Assembly (NCBI GenBank): GCA_000156295.1 | Contig: DS999223.1 | Location: 62,001 to 126,000 of the forward strand | DNA length: 64,000 bases | Reading direction: 5' to 3' | DNA from: a marine gamma proteobacterium HTCC2148 | GTDB taxonomy: Bacteria; Pseudomonadota; Gammaproteobacteria; Pseudomonadales; Halieaceae | Part shown: positions 44,413-53,017 of the stretch, in pieces | Position numbering within the stretch: the first letter of the stretch is position 1 | Layout of the letters: every line of letters starts with the position of its first letter | Notes under the pieces: generated by a model | Told to the model about the DNA's origin: nothing | What the model saw: only the letters and a program-made list of their open reading frames with translations | Databases searched by the model: none | Translations under genes and position numbers: made by a program

Positions 44413-45482
44413 TGAAATTTAAACGACCAGTGACAAGCCACTCCTACGAGTGGCTTTTTTCTATCCGGGCTTTGATGCTCGGACTCGCACTGGTGGCGCT
44501 TGCCGCTTGTGGTCAGCAGCCACAGCTGCACAAACTGAGTGGCCCTACCATGGGCACGGTTTGGAACGTTACCCTGGCAGTACCCGCTGAATCTAACCTG
44601 GATCAGCAGCATCTGCTTTCGGGTATAGAGGATGTCCTGCAAGTAGTGAATGCCAGCATGTCTACGTATCGGAGCGACTCGGAGATTTCTCGCTTTAATG
44701 AAAGTCCTCCGGATCAATGGTTCAGTGTGTCTGCAGGTTTTTATACGGTGCTTTCTGCGGCGATGACTGTAGGCAGACAAAGTAATGGAGCCTACGATGT
44801 CACCGTAGGCCCGTTGGTCAACTTGTGGGGCTTTGGCCCGACCGGAGTGGTGAATGCTCCGCCTACTGCCGAAGCCGTAGCTGAGGTTGGGCGCAGGGTT
44901 GGACAGCATTATCTTCATGTGAACAAAGAGCGCGATGCCCTGAGCAAGTCAGGCGACGTCTACCTCGATTTTTCCTCAATTGCCAAGGGCTACGCGGTAG
45001 ACGAAATCGCTCGTTGGCTTAGCGGACAAGGGGTTGCAGACTTTCTGGTAGAGGTGGGTGGTGAAATGCGTACTTCCGGCCTGAGCCCCAGGGGGGATGC
45101 ATGGCGAGTCGCTATTGAACAACCTGAAACCGGTCAGTTCGATATAGCGCGGTCTATCCGTTTGGGCGATGTAGGCGTCGCCACCTCGGGCGATTACCGT
45201 AATTACTTTGAGTCAGGGGGGGTGCGTTACTCTCACAGTATAGACCCGCGCACTGGCTACCCGGTGGCTCACGAGTTGGTGTCAGTTACCGTGATCCATC
45301 CGAGTACCATGCTCGCCGATGCCTGGGCAACGGCACTGACGGTGTTGGGTGTAAATGAAGCTTGGTCAGTGGCGCAAGAACAGGGTTTGGCGGTATATTT
45401 GATTCAGCGGGAAGGAGAGTCGTACGGCAGCCGTTATACGCAGGCTTTCGCGCCTTTTCTTGAAGAAGAGCCCGTCCAATAA
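44412..45482 (+). CDS. apbE: FAD:protein FMN transferase ApbE
   Basis: 356 residues, periplasmic lipoprotein that transfers FMN onto NqrB and NqrC. The lipobox is LAAC (about residue 33). GPTMGTVWNV, NASMSTYRSDSEISRFN, DFSSIAKGYAVD and HSIDPRTGYPV, with the C-terminal LADAWATAL, are all family motifs. ATG 44412 gives a long n-region carrying K2, K4 and R5. However a perfect intrinsic terminator lies inside codons 8-17, so ATG 44475 (MLGLALVALAAC) is a possible alternative start. Co-location with nqr and nqrM is the usual arrangement. Confidence 0.94.
   Translation: MKFKRPVTSHSYEWLFSIRALMLGLALVALAACGQQPQLHKLSGPTMGTVWNVTLAVPAESNLDQQHLLSGIEDVLQVVNASMSTYRSDSEISRFNESPPDQWFSVSAGFYTVLSAAMTVGRQSNGAYDVTVGPLVNLWGFGPTGVVNAPPTAEAVAEVGRRVGQHYLHVNKERDALSKSGDVYLDFSSIAKGYAVDEIARWLSGQGVADFLVEVGGEMRTSGLSPRGDAWRVAIEQPETGQFDIARSIRLGDVGVATSGDYRNYFESGGVRYSHSIDPRTGYPVAHELVSVTVIHPSTMLADAWATALTVLGVNEAWSVAQEQGLAVYLIQREGESYGSRYTQAFAPFLEEEPVQ
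44435..44460 (+). terminator. Intrinsic terminator between nqrF and apbE, inside apbE codons
   Basis: AAGCCACTC (44435-44443), loop CTAC, GAGTGGCTT (44448-44456), nine perfect base pairs, with a run of six T at 44455-44460. This is a textbook Rho-independent terminator 22 bases after the nqrF stop. It is also within the annotated 5' coding part of apbE, so it would reduce apbE and downstream transcription relative to nqrA-F. Confidence 0.8.
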
Positions 45483-45512
45483 CAGCAAGCAGCTGCTTGC
45501 GGAGAATACCCT

Positions 45513-45749
45513 ATGTCCATGTTTTTAATTACTTTTCTGGTCTTCGGCCTGGTGGTCGCCGGGATGGCCGTAGGTGTAATAATGGGCCGAGGCCCAATCA
45601 AGGGTTCCTGCGGTGGTATGGGAGCACTGGGTATTGATACCGCCTGTGATATCTGTGGCGGTGATCCCAAACGCTGTGATGAAGAAACTCGAGATGGTGA
45701 AGTAGGTCGTAGCAATCCCGAGTTGTATTACTCGGTCGATAACAAGTAG
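45513..45749 (+). CDS. nqrM: Na+-NQR maturation protein NqrM
   Basis: 78 residues. One transmembrane helix (FLITFLVFGLVVAGMAVGVI) precedes a cysteine cluster CGGMG...DTACDICGG...RCDEE, thought to deliver iron for the NqrD/NqrE centre. The ATG 45513 has GGAGAA just upstream. The order nqrF-apbE-nqrM matches Vibrio and Pseudomonas. Confidence 0.93.
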   Translation: MSMFLITFLVFGLVVAGMAVGVIMGRGPIKGSCGGMGALGIDTACDICGGDPKRCDEETRDGEVGRSNPELYYSVDNK

Positions 45750-45764
45750 TCGGGCTTTCCTCGT

Positions 45765-47027
45765 TTGAGTGCCCGCGGACACGCCATCACTAACTACGCA
45801 GCTTTTATCGGTTTGCGTTACAGTTTCTCGCGTAAGCGCAATCGTTTCACTTCAGTAATCGCCCTGGTTTCTATGCTGGGTATGGTGCTGGGCGTCACTT
45901 CTCTGATCACCGTGCTTTCGGTCATGAACGGTTTTGGTGGCGAGTTGCGGGGCAGGATTTTGTCGCTGGTGCCCCACGGATTTGTCGAGTCCCCAAGCGG
46001 TGGTATTTCAGAGTGGCAGCCACTGGCCAAAAAAATCGAATCGATGGAGTCAGTGTTGGCGGTGTCTCCTTACATTAGTGATAAGGTGATATTTGCTAAC
46101 GGCAGAACCCTGCGCGGCGGTGTCTTGACCGCGATAGACCCAGCGATGGAAGCCCGGGTCTCCCGAATACCTGAGGCAATGATCAGCGGATCTCTGGACA
46201 GCCTGGCACAGCCGGGGTTTTCTGTTGTCCTGGGTGCCTCCATGGCGCGTATTCTGCGAGTGAGGGTGGGTGACAAACTGGAGGTGACTGTTCCTCGATT
46301 GACGGTCACGCCGTTGGGCGTCTTTCCGCGTAGCAAGCGACTCACCGTCACCGGCGTGTTTGAGGTGGGCGCTCAGCCAGATACTTATCAGGCTTACATT
46401 AGCCTACCAAGTGGCCAAAAATTGCTGGGGCCCAGGACCGGCGTAGATGGTCTTCAGCTGAAAACAGTAGACCTCTATTCAGCACCCCAGACTATGCTTG
46501 CGGTTGCGGCCAGCATACCGGCCAATATGAAGGTGAAGGACTGGAGCCAGACACAGGGCTCACTGTTTCAAGCGGTTAAAATGGAAAAATTGGTCGTGAG
46601 TTTATTGCTATTGTCTGTGGTCGCGGTGGCCGCCTTTAATATTGTCTCCACCCTGGTTATGTCGGTTGCAGAAAAACGTGGCGACATAGCCGTATTGCGA
46701 ACCATGGGTGCAAGGGCAGGCGGTATCATGGCCATTTTTGTGTCTCATGGTCTGGGCCTGGCAACGGTCGGAATAAGTATCGGTGCGGCGCTGGGCGTCC
46801 TGCTGGCCACTAATATTTCTGCGATTACTATTTTTTTGGAAGACCTACTGGGCGTCAAATTGTTCGACCCGTCTGTTTATTTTATCAGCGAGCTCCCGTC
46901 TGTTTTGCTGTTGTCTGATGTGATCGCAGTGGTTGCTGCTTCGCTGGTGCTGAGTTTGTTCGCCACACTTTATCCAGCCTGGCGTGCCGCCCGGGTTGCT
47001 CCTGCCGAGGTGCTTCGCTATGAGTGA
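45765..47027 (+). CDS. lolC: Lipoprotein-releasing ABC permease, LolC/E family
   Basis: 420 residues of the FtsX-like permease type: one N-terminal transmembrane helix ([20 protein letters not shown]), a periplasmic domain of about 210 residues, and three C-terminal helices ([60 protein letters not shown]). It extracts outer-membrane lipoproteins from the inner membrane with LolD and LolE. TTG 45765 is the likely start. It overlaps lolD by 8 bases. Confidence 0.93.
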   Translation: MSARGHAITNYAAFIGLRYSFSRKRNRFTSVIALVSMLGMVLGVTSLITVLSVMNGFGGELRGRILSLVPHGFVESPSGGISEWQPLAKKIESMESVLAVSPYISDKVIFANGRTLRGGVLTAIDPAMEARVSRIPEAMISGSLDSLAQPGFSVVLGASMARILRVRVGDKLEVTVPRLTVTPLGVFPRSKRLTVTGVFEVGAQPDTYQAYISLPSGQKLLGPRTGVDGLQLKTVDLYSAPQTMLAVAASIPANMKVKDWSQTQGSLFQAVKMEKLVVSLLLLSVVAVAAFNIVSTLVMSVAEKRGDIAVLRTMGARAGGIMAIFVSHGLGLATVGISIGAALGVLLATNISAITIFLEDLLGVKLFDPSVYFISELPSVLLLSDVIAVVAASLVLSLFATLYPAWRAARVAPAEVLRYE

Positions 47028-47700
47028 GCCTGTTCTGTTTTGCGACTCTTTGGGCCGAACCTACCAAGACGGTGATAGGTCCGTGGAAGTGTTGGCAAAC
47101 GTTCAATTGCAATTGAGCCCCGGGGAAAAGATCGCCGTGGTTGGAGCCTCTGGCTCAGGTAAATCCACGCTACTGAATTTGTTGGGGGGGCTGGATAAAC
47201 CCAGTCATGGCGAGGTACTGCTGTGTGGTGAAAACCTGGGCCAACTGTCCGAGGCCAGGCTGTGCGAGCTTCGTAACAAGCGCCTGGGTTTTGTCTATCA
47301 GTTTCACCACTTGCTGCCGGAGTTTGATGCCCGGGAAAATGTAGCTATGCCACTCCTGATTGGCGGGCTGTCCCGACGAGAAAGCCAGCAGCGGGCCGCG
47401 CTTATGTTGGAACGCGTCGGGATGCAGCACCGCCTCGAGCACCGGCCATCGCAGCTTTCCGGCGGTGAGCGGCAGAGAGTTGCTATCGCCAGAGCCCTGG
47501 TAACAGAGCCGGCCTGTGTACTCATGGATGAGCCCACTGGAAACCTGGACCCACAGTCAGCGGCACAGGTGCTCGATTTAATTGACGAGTTAGGTGAACT
47601 TCAGTCTGCATTTGTTGTGGTGACTCATGACCCGGCAATCGCTGCGCATATGCATCGCACGCTGGAACTGATCAATGGTCGTTTGGAGCAGCGTCCGTGA
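47020..47700 (+). CDS. lolD: Lipoprotein-releasing system ATPase LolD
   Basis: 226 residues, ABC ATPase. Walker [11 protein letters not shown]-loop [11 protein letters not shown] with the LolD-type pattern, signature LSGGERQR, Walker [12 protein letters not shown] and the switch histidine in THDPAI are visible. The start is ATG 47020 ([14 protein letters not shown]), 8 bases before the lolC stop. The frame is open 12 codons earlier inside lolC but not family-like. Its stop overlaps the lolE start (GTGA). Confidence 0.95.
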   Translation: MSEPVLFCDSLGRTYQDGDRSVEVLANVQLQLSPGEKIAVVGASGSGKSTLLNLLGGLDKPSHGEVLLCGENLGQLSEARLCELRNKRLGFVYQFHHLLPEFDARENVAMPLLIGGLSRRESQQRAALMLERVGMQHRLEHRPSQLSGGERQRVAIARALVTEPACVLMDEPTGNLDPQSAAQVLDLIDELGELQSAFVVVTHDPAIAAHMHRTLELINGRLEQRP

Positions 47701-48941
47701 AATGGTCGGAGCGCAGGCGCGTCGCCCTGCGATACACCTTTGCCCACGGGCAGGGGCACCTGTCCACCTTTTTGTCTTCTTTGTCGATGCTGGGCCTTGT
47801 GCTGGCAATAGCACTGTTGATTGTGGTGCTTTCGGTGATGAATGGTTTCGATCGTGAAATGCGCGAGAGAATATTGTCGCTGGTACCTCATATTACGGTG
47901 TCTTCCCATCAGCCAATGGACGACTGGCAAACTCGGCGCGACGAGGTTTTGATACACCCCCAGGTGTTGCAGGTGAGCCCTTTCACCCAGTTTGATGCGC
48001 TGTTTATGACGGGCACAGAAATAGAAACAGCCAGCGGTATTGGCATTGATGTGACAGAGCCTGGCAGCGAAGCCCTGCTGGCTTCGTTACCCGAGTCGGC
48101 TCGAGCCGTCTTTAACCGCCGCCAGGACGCCCTGGTGTTGGGTGTCGGCATTGCCGAGCGCCTTGATGCTCAGGTGGGAGACACCCTGACTTTAATCGTT
48201 CCCGGTGGCGGTCTTACCGGCGATACCGGAGCAACTCGTTTTGAGGCACTGCACCTGGCCGGAGTGTTGGAAACAGGCACGGAGCTGGATCAGGCGGTCG
48301 CTTTGTTAAGGCTGGAAACCGCATCTGAACTTGCGGGTTTGGGTAGCAGCGTCAGTGGGTTGCGTCTGGTGAGCAGCGATATTTTTGATGTCAGTAAGAT
48401 TGGCTGGCAGGTGGTCAATAATCTGCCCGTGGGCCATTACACGACTAATTGGATGATGACTCACGGGAACTTGTACGCAGCGATTCAATTGTCTCGCGAC
48501 CTGGTAAGTATTTTACTGTTTTCAATTATCGCAGTGGCCGCTTTTAATGTGGTTTCCTCCCTGGTTCTGGTGGTATTTGACAAGCAGGACAATATTGCAA
48601 TTCTGCGAACACTGGGAGCGTCTGGAGGAGACATTGCCTGGATTTTTGTCTTACAGGGAGCAATGATAGGCGCGGTCGGCGTTATTGCAGGCAGTCTACT
48701 GGGCGCGCTTTTGAGTCAGTTGGTGCCGGGCCTGGTGGCGGGTCTGGAAAGCGTGTTAGATATTCGCTTTCTCAATACCGATGTCTATCCGGTGTCGTTT
48801 GTGCCGGTGGATTTACTGTGGCGTGATGTAGCGATCGTTGGCAGCGTTGCGATGGCAATGTGCCTGTTGGCTGCCATCTACCCCGCCCGGCGCGCTGCTG
48901 GGCTTGCCCCTGCGGCCGTGCTGAATCAGGACCGTAGCTAG
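47697..48941 (+). CDS. lolE: Lipoprotein-releasing ABC permease, LolC/E family (second)
   Basis: 414 residues, paralogue of the lolC product with the same layout: [20 protein letters not shown] helix, periplasmic domain, three C-terminal helices. Having separate LolC- and LolE-like subunits around LolD is typical of gammaproteobacteria rather than the LolF type. GTG 47697 overlaps lolD. Its last four bases overlap the end of the convergent DUF2062 gene. Confidence 0.92.
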   Translation: MKWSERRRVALRYTFAHGQGHLSTFLSSLSMLGLVLAIALLIVVLSVMNGFDREMRERILSLVPHITVSSHQPMDDWQTRRDEVLIHPQVLQVSPFTQFDALFMTGTEIETASGIGIDVTEPGSEALLASLPESARAVFNRRQDALVLGVGIAERLDAQVGDTLTLIVPGGGLTGDTGATRFEALHLAGVLETGTELDQAVALLRLETASELAGLGSSVSGLRLVSSDIFDVSKIGWQVVNNLPVGHYTTNWMMTHGNLYAAIQLSRDLVSILLFSIIAVAAFNVVSSLVLVVFDKQDNIAILRTLGASGGDIAWIFVLQGAMIGAVGVIAGSLLGALLSQLVPGLVAGLESVLDIRFLNTDVYPVSFVPVDLLWRDVAIVGSVAMAMCLLAAIYPARRAAGLAPAAVLNQDRS

Positions 48942-49504
48942 CTGTTCCTGGTTTTAGCAGCTTCAGCTTTCTTCAATATTTTTGCTGCTCGCTTTCGGCG
49001 ACGTTTGCGCTCACGCAACATTCTGGCCACTCGCAGCCGCCACAGCGTGTTGATCACAAAGTAACCCAGAGAACCAAAGAACAAGCCGCACAATAAACAG
49101 CCCAGTAAGAACGGTTGCCATATCGCGCTTAAACTGTGTGTCAGCCAATGGTAGCTGAGTTCAAAGCTGATTTTCTGCATAGGTACATCGATGACCATAG
49201 CTCCAAGTTTGTAAGCCAGGTAGAAAATGGCGGGCATGGTAACCGGGTTTGTTATCCACACAAGTCCCACCGACAGCGGCAGGTTGCAGCGAAACAGCAG
49301 TGCCAGCGATGCGGCGGCAACCATCTGTCCTGGAATCGGCATGAAGGCGACAAAAAGACCAACGAAGAACGCCATCGATGCGGAATAGCGATTGATATGC
49401 CATAGATTGTCGGCGTAAATCCAGTCACCCAGCACGGCCAATGATTTAATCTGCCGCATTCGTTCGACGCTGGGCGTGATTGATTTTAGAGTTTTCTTCG
49501 GCAT
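48938..49504 (-). CDS. DUF2062 membrane protein
   Basis: 188 residues. The family pattern WHINRYSASMAFFVGLFVAFMPIPGQM with MVAAASLALLFRCNLPLS is followed by TNPVTMPAIFYLAYKLG, then a second hydrophobic segment and a very basic tail (LRERKRRRKRAAKILKK). Function unknown. ATG 49504. It lies between lolE and comEC as in pseudomonads. Confidence 0.87.
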   Translation of the reverse strand: MPKKTLKSITPSVERMRQIKSLAVLGDWIYADNLWHINRYSASMAFFVGLFVAFMPIPGQMVAAASLALLFRCNLPLSVGLVWITNPVTMPAIFYLAYKLGAMVIDVPMQKISFELSYHWLTHSLSAIWQPFLLGCLLCGLFFGSLGYFVINTLWRLRVARMLRERKRRRKRAAKILKKAEAAKTRNS

Positions 49505-49619
49505 TAACTATTTGATCGCTTTTGGTGTCCCTGTCTCTCGCCCTCCGTGGTTCACTATTGCTGTTGAATCGGGGCGAACTTACCTCGTTATTATGCCCGC
49601 AACCGGGCGGCTTCTCTAC

Positions 49620-49721
49620 ATGCGTTCATGGATGATCGGATATCTGCTGGCTACCCTTGCAATGGTCTACTCTCCCTGGCTAGTACCCGGGCATTGGTTG
49701 TTTCTCCTTTGGCCTGTTTAA
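49620..49721 (+). other. Detached N-terminus of comEC ending in an in-frame TAA
   Basis: ATG 49620 opens a 33-codon ORF (MRSWMIGYLLATLAMVYSPW at its start) with a ComEC-like first transmembrane segment that stops at TAA 49719-49721. The same reading frame then continues without interruption through the AWSALRWRSAPLIL stretch into the long comEC frame. Joined, the two parts would give about 756 codons, the normal length of proteobacterial ComEC/Rec2. A short hairpin GCCCG-caac-CGGGC (49595-49608) and a weak promoter (TTGAAT 49564, TATTAT 49589) lie upstream. Confidence 0.65.
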
Positions 49722-49766
49722 GCCTGGAGTGCGCTGCGTTGGCGCAGCGCACCCCTGATTCTGGGC

Positions 49767-51890
49767 GTGTTGTGCGCTTCACTGGTGCTGAGTTTGCGTG
49801 GGCACAGTTTGTTGCTTGCGAGGCTGCCTGAGGCTTGTAATCGACAGCCTTTCTCGGTCATAGGGGAAGTTGTCTCGTTGCCCAGGGTGAGCCTGATCGC
49901 TGAGGGGCGCAGGCGCCAGCGGTTTGAGTTCCTCCTGCATTCGCAGTCCTCTGTGATGTGCAGTGGCCCCCGCAAGCTGTTGCTTTCATATTATGGAGAC
50001 CAGAATATTCTGCCGGGCCAGCGTTGGGAGTTCCAGGTGAGTCTGCGCCGCCCCTGGGGACTTGCAAATCCTGGGTCTCATAATATGCAGTCCTGGTATG
50101 CCACTGGTGGGATTGACGCAGTGGGTACTGCTAAAGTGGGTCATGGCCGTTTACGGGGTGAGGGTGCGCCATGGTCAAGTTTGCACCATCGCTGGCGTCA
50201 ACAATTGACAGTGAAAATCGCAGAGGCGGGTCTTTCAGACGCAGCAGAAGCGGTTGTGAAAGCACTGACGGTCGCTGATAAGAGTGGGCTGAACTATGAG
50301 ATGTGGTCTCTTTTTCAGCGATACGGCATTAATCACTTGTTGGTTGTTTCGGGGCTGCATATTGCTTTGGTCTCGGGGCTGGCGTTCATGCTGGGCCGGT
50401 TAGTTGCCAGTGCAACGGCAGGCTTGGGGCTGTCGGCGTGCCGATGGCCTTGGCCCGAATGCTCGGCGATGGCAATGGCCACGCTTTATGCCGCCCTGGC
50501 GGGCTTTTCCGTGGCGACCCAACGCGCCTTGCTCATGCTCGCCAGTTTCATGTTAGCGAGGCTGTTGCGGCGCCAAAGTAATGCCCCCGGCAGTTTGATG
50601 ACGGCTGCATTCTTACTGGTGCTGGTTAATCCACTGGTTATGCTCAGCAGCGGCTTCTGGCTATCTTTTTCTGCAGTAGCAGCGCTGTTGTGGATGGGGC
50701 TTTGGCAGAAGTCAGGCTTGAAAGGGCGTTACCTTGCGCCCCATCTGTATATGGCATTGGTTATGTTTCCTGTTGGTGCACTGTGGTTTGGCGGTGCAAG
50801 TTGGGTGTCAGCGCCTGCCAATTTTTTGATGATTCCGCTGGTGGGTCTCTGCGTGGTGCCTTTATCACTGCTGGGTGCCTTCTTCTCGTTGCTGGGTCTC
50901 GATAGTGCAGCCTCAACGCTTTGGAAACTGGCGGGACTGCCGATAGATTGGTTGTGGCCGCTCGCCGAGAAACTGGCGGGTGACCAGGCTTTATTCGTAG
51001 CGACGCCTGCGTCCACGTTATCCATCTGCCTTGGTTTGTTGGCGGTTGGCTTGATTGTGCTGCCGTTTGGGAGAGTCCTGCGCGTGCTGTGCGTGGTCAT
51101 GCTTCTGCCGCTGTTTTTGGCGCGCCCGCAGCCATCCCCAGAGCCGCAGTTAAATGTGCTGGACGTGGGGCAGGGAACCGCCGTGGTGTTCACGGTCGGC
51201 GAGCGAGCATTGCTTTATGATACCGGCGGTGGTCATCCCAGTGGACCGAATATGAGCCAGAGCGTGGTGCTGCCCTGGCTCAGTCACAAGGGTATTTCTG
51301 CGTTAGATACATTGATGATCAGCCACAACGACCTGGATCATAGCGCCGGTGCAGCCGACATTATGGCGGCCTTGCCCATTAGACAAGTCTGGCGCGGGGA
51401 AAAATTGCATTACCAAGGTCGCCGCTGCGATGCCGGTGTGTCTTGGCAGTGGCCGGGCAAGACGCGGTTTCATATTCTTTCTCCGGTAGGCGCGCAGGAG
51501 GGAAATAACGCTTCCTGCGTGCTGCTGATTGAGACGCCTGATCATCGATACTTGCTGGCCGGCGATATTGACGTAGCGCAGGAGCAGGACTTGATTCGCT
51601 ATTGGGGTAAAAAGCTCGCTAGTGACGTGCTACTGGTGGGACATCACGGCAGTCGCACCTCCACTTCGCAGGCCTGGCTCAATCAGGTCTCTCCGCGAGT
51701 CGCCGTGATTGGTGCAGGTTATGCCAGTCGCTTTGGTCATCCCCATCAGGACGTCGTAAGTCGCCTGCAGGGTTCGAACGTAATGGTTTACCAAACGGCA
51801 CTGGAGGGTGCAATTACGGTGTCAACTGACCCCAGTGGAGGGCTACTAGTGACAGGCTATCGGCAGGGATACAAACCCTGGTGGATGTGA
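49767..51890 (+). CDS. comEC: DNA uptake channel ComEC/Rec2, N-terminally truncated by a stop codon
   Basis: 707 residues from GTG 49767. Contains the DUF4131 OB-fold region, the competence channel helices (NHLLVVSGLHIALVSGLAFM, GFSVATQRALLMLASFMLAR) and a C-terminal metallo-beta-lactamase-like domain with LNVLDVGQGTAVVF, ISHNDLDHSAG and VGHHGSRTSTS. The family transports single-stranded DNA across the inner membrane in natural transformation. The first transmembrane segment lies upstream in the same frame behind an in-frame TAA (49719-49721), so the gene is either a recent nonsense mutant or starts at the internal GTG with a damaged first helix. Competence may be affected. Confidence 0.82.
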   Translation: MLCASLVLSLRGHSLLLARLPEACNRQPFSVIGEVVSLPRVSLIAEGRRRQRFEFLLHSQSSVMCSGPRKLLLSYYGDQNILPGQRWEFQVSLRRPWGLANPGSHNMQSWYATGGIDAVGTAKVGHGRLRGEGAPWSSLHHRWRQQLTVKIAEAGLSDAAEAVVKALTVADKSGLNYEMWSLFQRYGINHLLVVSGLHIALVSGLAFMLGRLVASATAGLGLSACRWPWPECSAMAMATLYAALAGFSVATQRALLMLASFMLARLLRRQSNAPGSLMTAAFLLVLVNPLVMLSSGFWLSFSAVAALLWMGLWQKSGLKGRYLAPHLYMALVMFPVGALWFGGASWVSAPANFLMIPLVGLCVVPLSLLGAFFSLLGLDSAASTLWKLAGLPIDWLWPLAEKLAGDQALFVATPASTLSICLGLLAVGLIVLPFGRVLRVLCVVMLLPLFLARPQPSPEPQLNVLDVGQGTAVVFTVGERALLYDTGGGHPSGPNMSQSVVLPWLSHKGISALDTLMISHNDLDHSAGAADIMAALPIRQVWRGEKLHYQGRRCDAGVSWQWPGKTRFHILSPVGAQEGNNASCVLLIETPDHRYLLAGDIDVAQEQDLIRYWGKKLASDVLLVGHHGSRTSTSQAWLNQVSPRVAVIGAGYASRFGHPHQDVVSRLQGSNVMVYQTALEGAITVSTDPSGGLLVTGYRQGYKPWWM

Positions 51891-51965
51891 TTTTTCCGCA
51901 GTTCCGTCACTCCGGCGGCTGTGCGTATAATGGGACCCTCTAACAAGAACTGGCGAGATGTCCCT

Positions 51966-52589
51966 GTGCTCGAATTGTTGACAGCTGGCGGGTGGTTAAT
52001 GGTACTGATTGTACTGTGTTCCATCGTAGTGCTAGCCATTTGTATCGAACGACTCTATACCCTTAATCCCAAGAAAATTGCTCCGCCGCACTTGCTGGCC
52101 ACGGTGTGGAAGCAACTCAAGGGCGGCGAGATGGATGCGGCGAGATTAAAAACGCTCAAGCAATCCTCGCCCTTGGGCCGGATCCTTGCCGCTGGTTTGA
52201 GCAATGCGTATCACGGTAGGGAGGTGATGAAAGAAAGTATTCAGGAAGCCGCCCAGCACGTGGTCCACGACCTGGAGCGGTACCTCAATACTCTCGGCAC
52301 GATTGCCGCGATATCGCCCCTGCTGGGCTTGTTGGGCACAGTAGTGGGCATGATCCGGGTGTTTGCGGAAATCATGTCACAGGGCACCGGTAACGCCAGC
52401 GTGCTTGCTGGCGGTATTTCTGAGGCATTGATCACCACCGCGGCCGGACTGACAGTAGCGATACCCGCTTTGGCCATGCATCGTTACTTCATTGGTAAGA
52501 TTGACGCTATCGTGGTTGAACTTGAGCAGGAGACGATCAAACTGGTCGATGCCTTGCACAGCGAAGAGAACACGGAAGACAGCCCTTGA
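51966..52589 (+). CDS. MotA/TolQ/ExbB proton-channel protein
   Basis: 207 residues. Three hydrophobic segments are seen: LELLTAGGWLMVLIVLCSIV, a central pair with AAISPLLGLLGTVVGMIRVF, and ISEALITTAAGLTVAIPALA, the ExbB/TolQ signature. It converts proton motive force into movement for an outer-membrane or envelope task with the exbD-like gene next to it. The start GTG 51966 was chosen over upstream codons because a consensus -10 TATAAT sits at 51926-51931 and transcription would start after the earlier codons. The position between comEC and msbA is as in pseudomonads. Confidence 0.88.
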   Translation: MLELLTAGGWLMVLIVLCSIVVLAICIERLYTLNPKKIAPPHLLATVWKQLKGGEMDAARLKTLKQSSPLGRILAAGLSNAYHGREVMKESIQEAAQHVVHDLERYLNTLGTIAAISPLLGLLGTVVGMIRVFAEIMSQGTGNASVLAGGISEALITTAAGLTVAIPALAMHRYFIGKIDAIVVELEQETIKLVDALHSEENTEDSP

Positions 52590-53017
52590 AATTCAGGCGC
52601 CAACGGCTCGATGACGTCAGCGTCAATCTGACACCATTAATTGATGTCGTGTTCCTGTTGTTGATTTTCTTTATGGTGTCGACCACATTTACGCGCGAGA
52701 CACAGTTAAGTGTTGATTTGCCTGAAGCTCAGGGCCAGCTTAAAGAAAATAATGAGGAGGAAATTGAGATTCTGATAGACGAGGGTGGTGCTTATAGAGT
52801 GAATGGCCAGGGTCTGGTGGATAGGCGTATGCGCACGCTGCAAGCGGCCATTTATAAAATATCTGCTGGTGATACCACTATGCCCATGATTATCACTGCT
52901 GATGCCCAGGCGGCTCACGAAGACGTGGTGCGGGCGATGGATGCCGCTGGCCAGATGGGGTTTGTTCACTTAAGCATCACTACTCGCCAACCTACAGAAG
53001 GTCATGCCGATGGCTAG
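52586..53017 (+). CDS. ExbD/TolR biopolymer transport protein
   Basis: 143 residues. One transmembrane helix with the proton-path aspartate (NLTPLIDVVFLLLIFFMVS), then a periplasmic domain. TTG 52586 overlaps the ExbB-like stop by 4 bases (TTGA), a clear sign of coupling. The start is forced by this overlap. Overlaps msbA by 14 bases. Confidence 0.9.
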   Translation: MKFRRQRLDDVSVNLTPLIDVVFLLLIFFMVSTTFTRETQLSVDLPEAQGQLKENNEEEIEILIDEGGAYRVNGQGLVDRRMRTLQAAIYKISAGDTTMPMIITADAQAAHEDVVRAMDAAGQMGFVHLSITTRQPTEGHADG

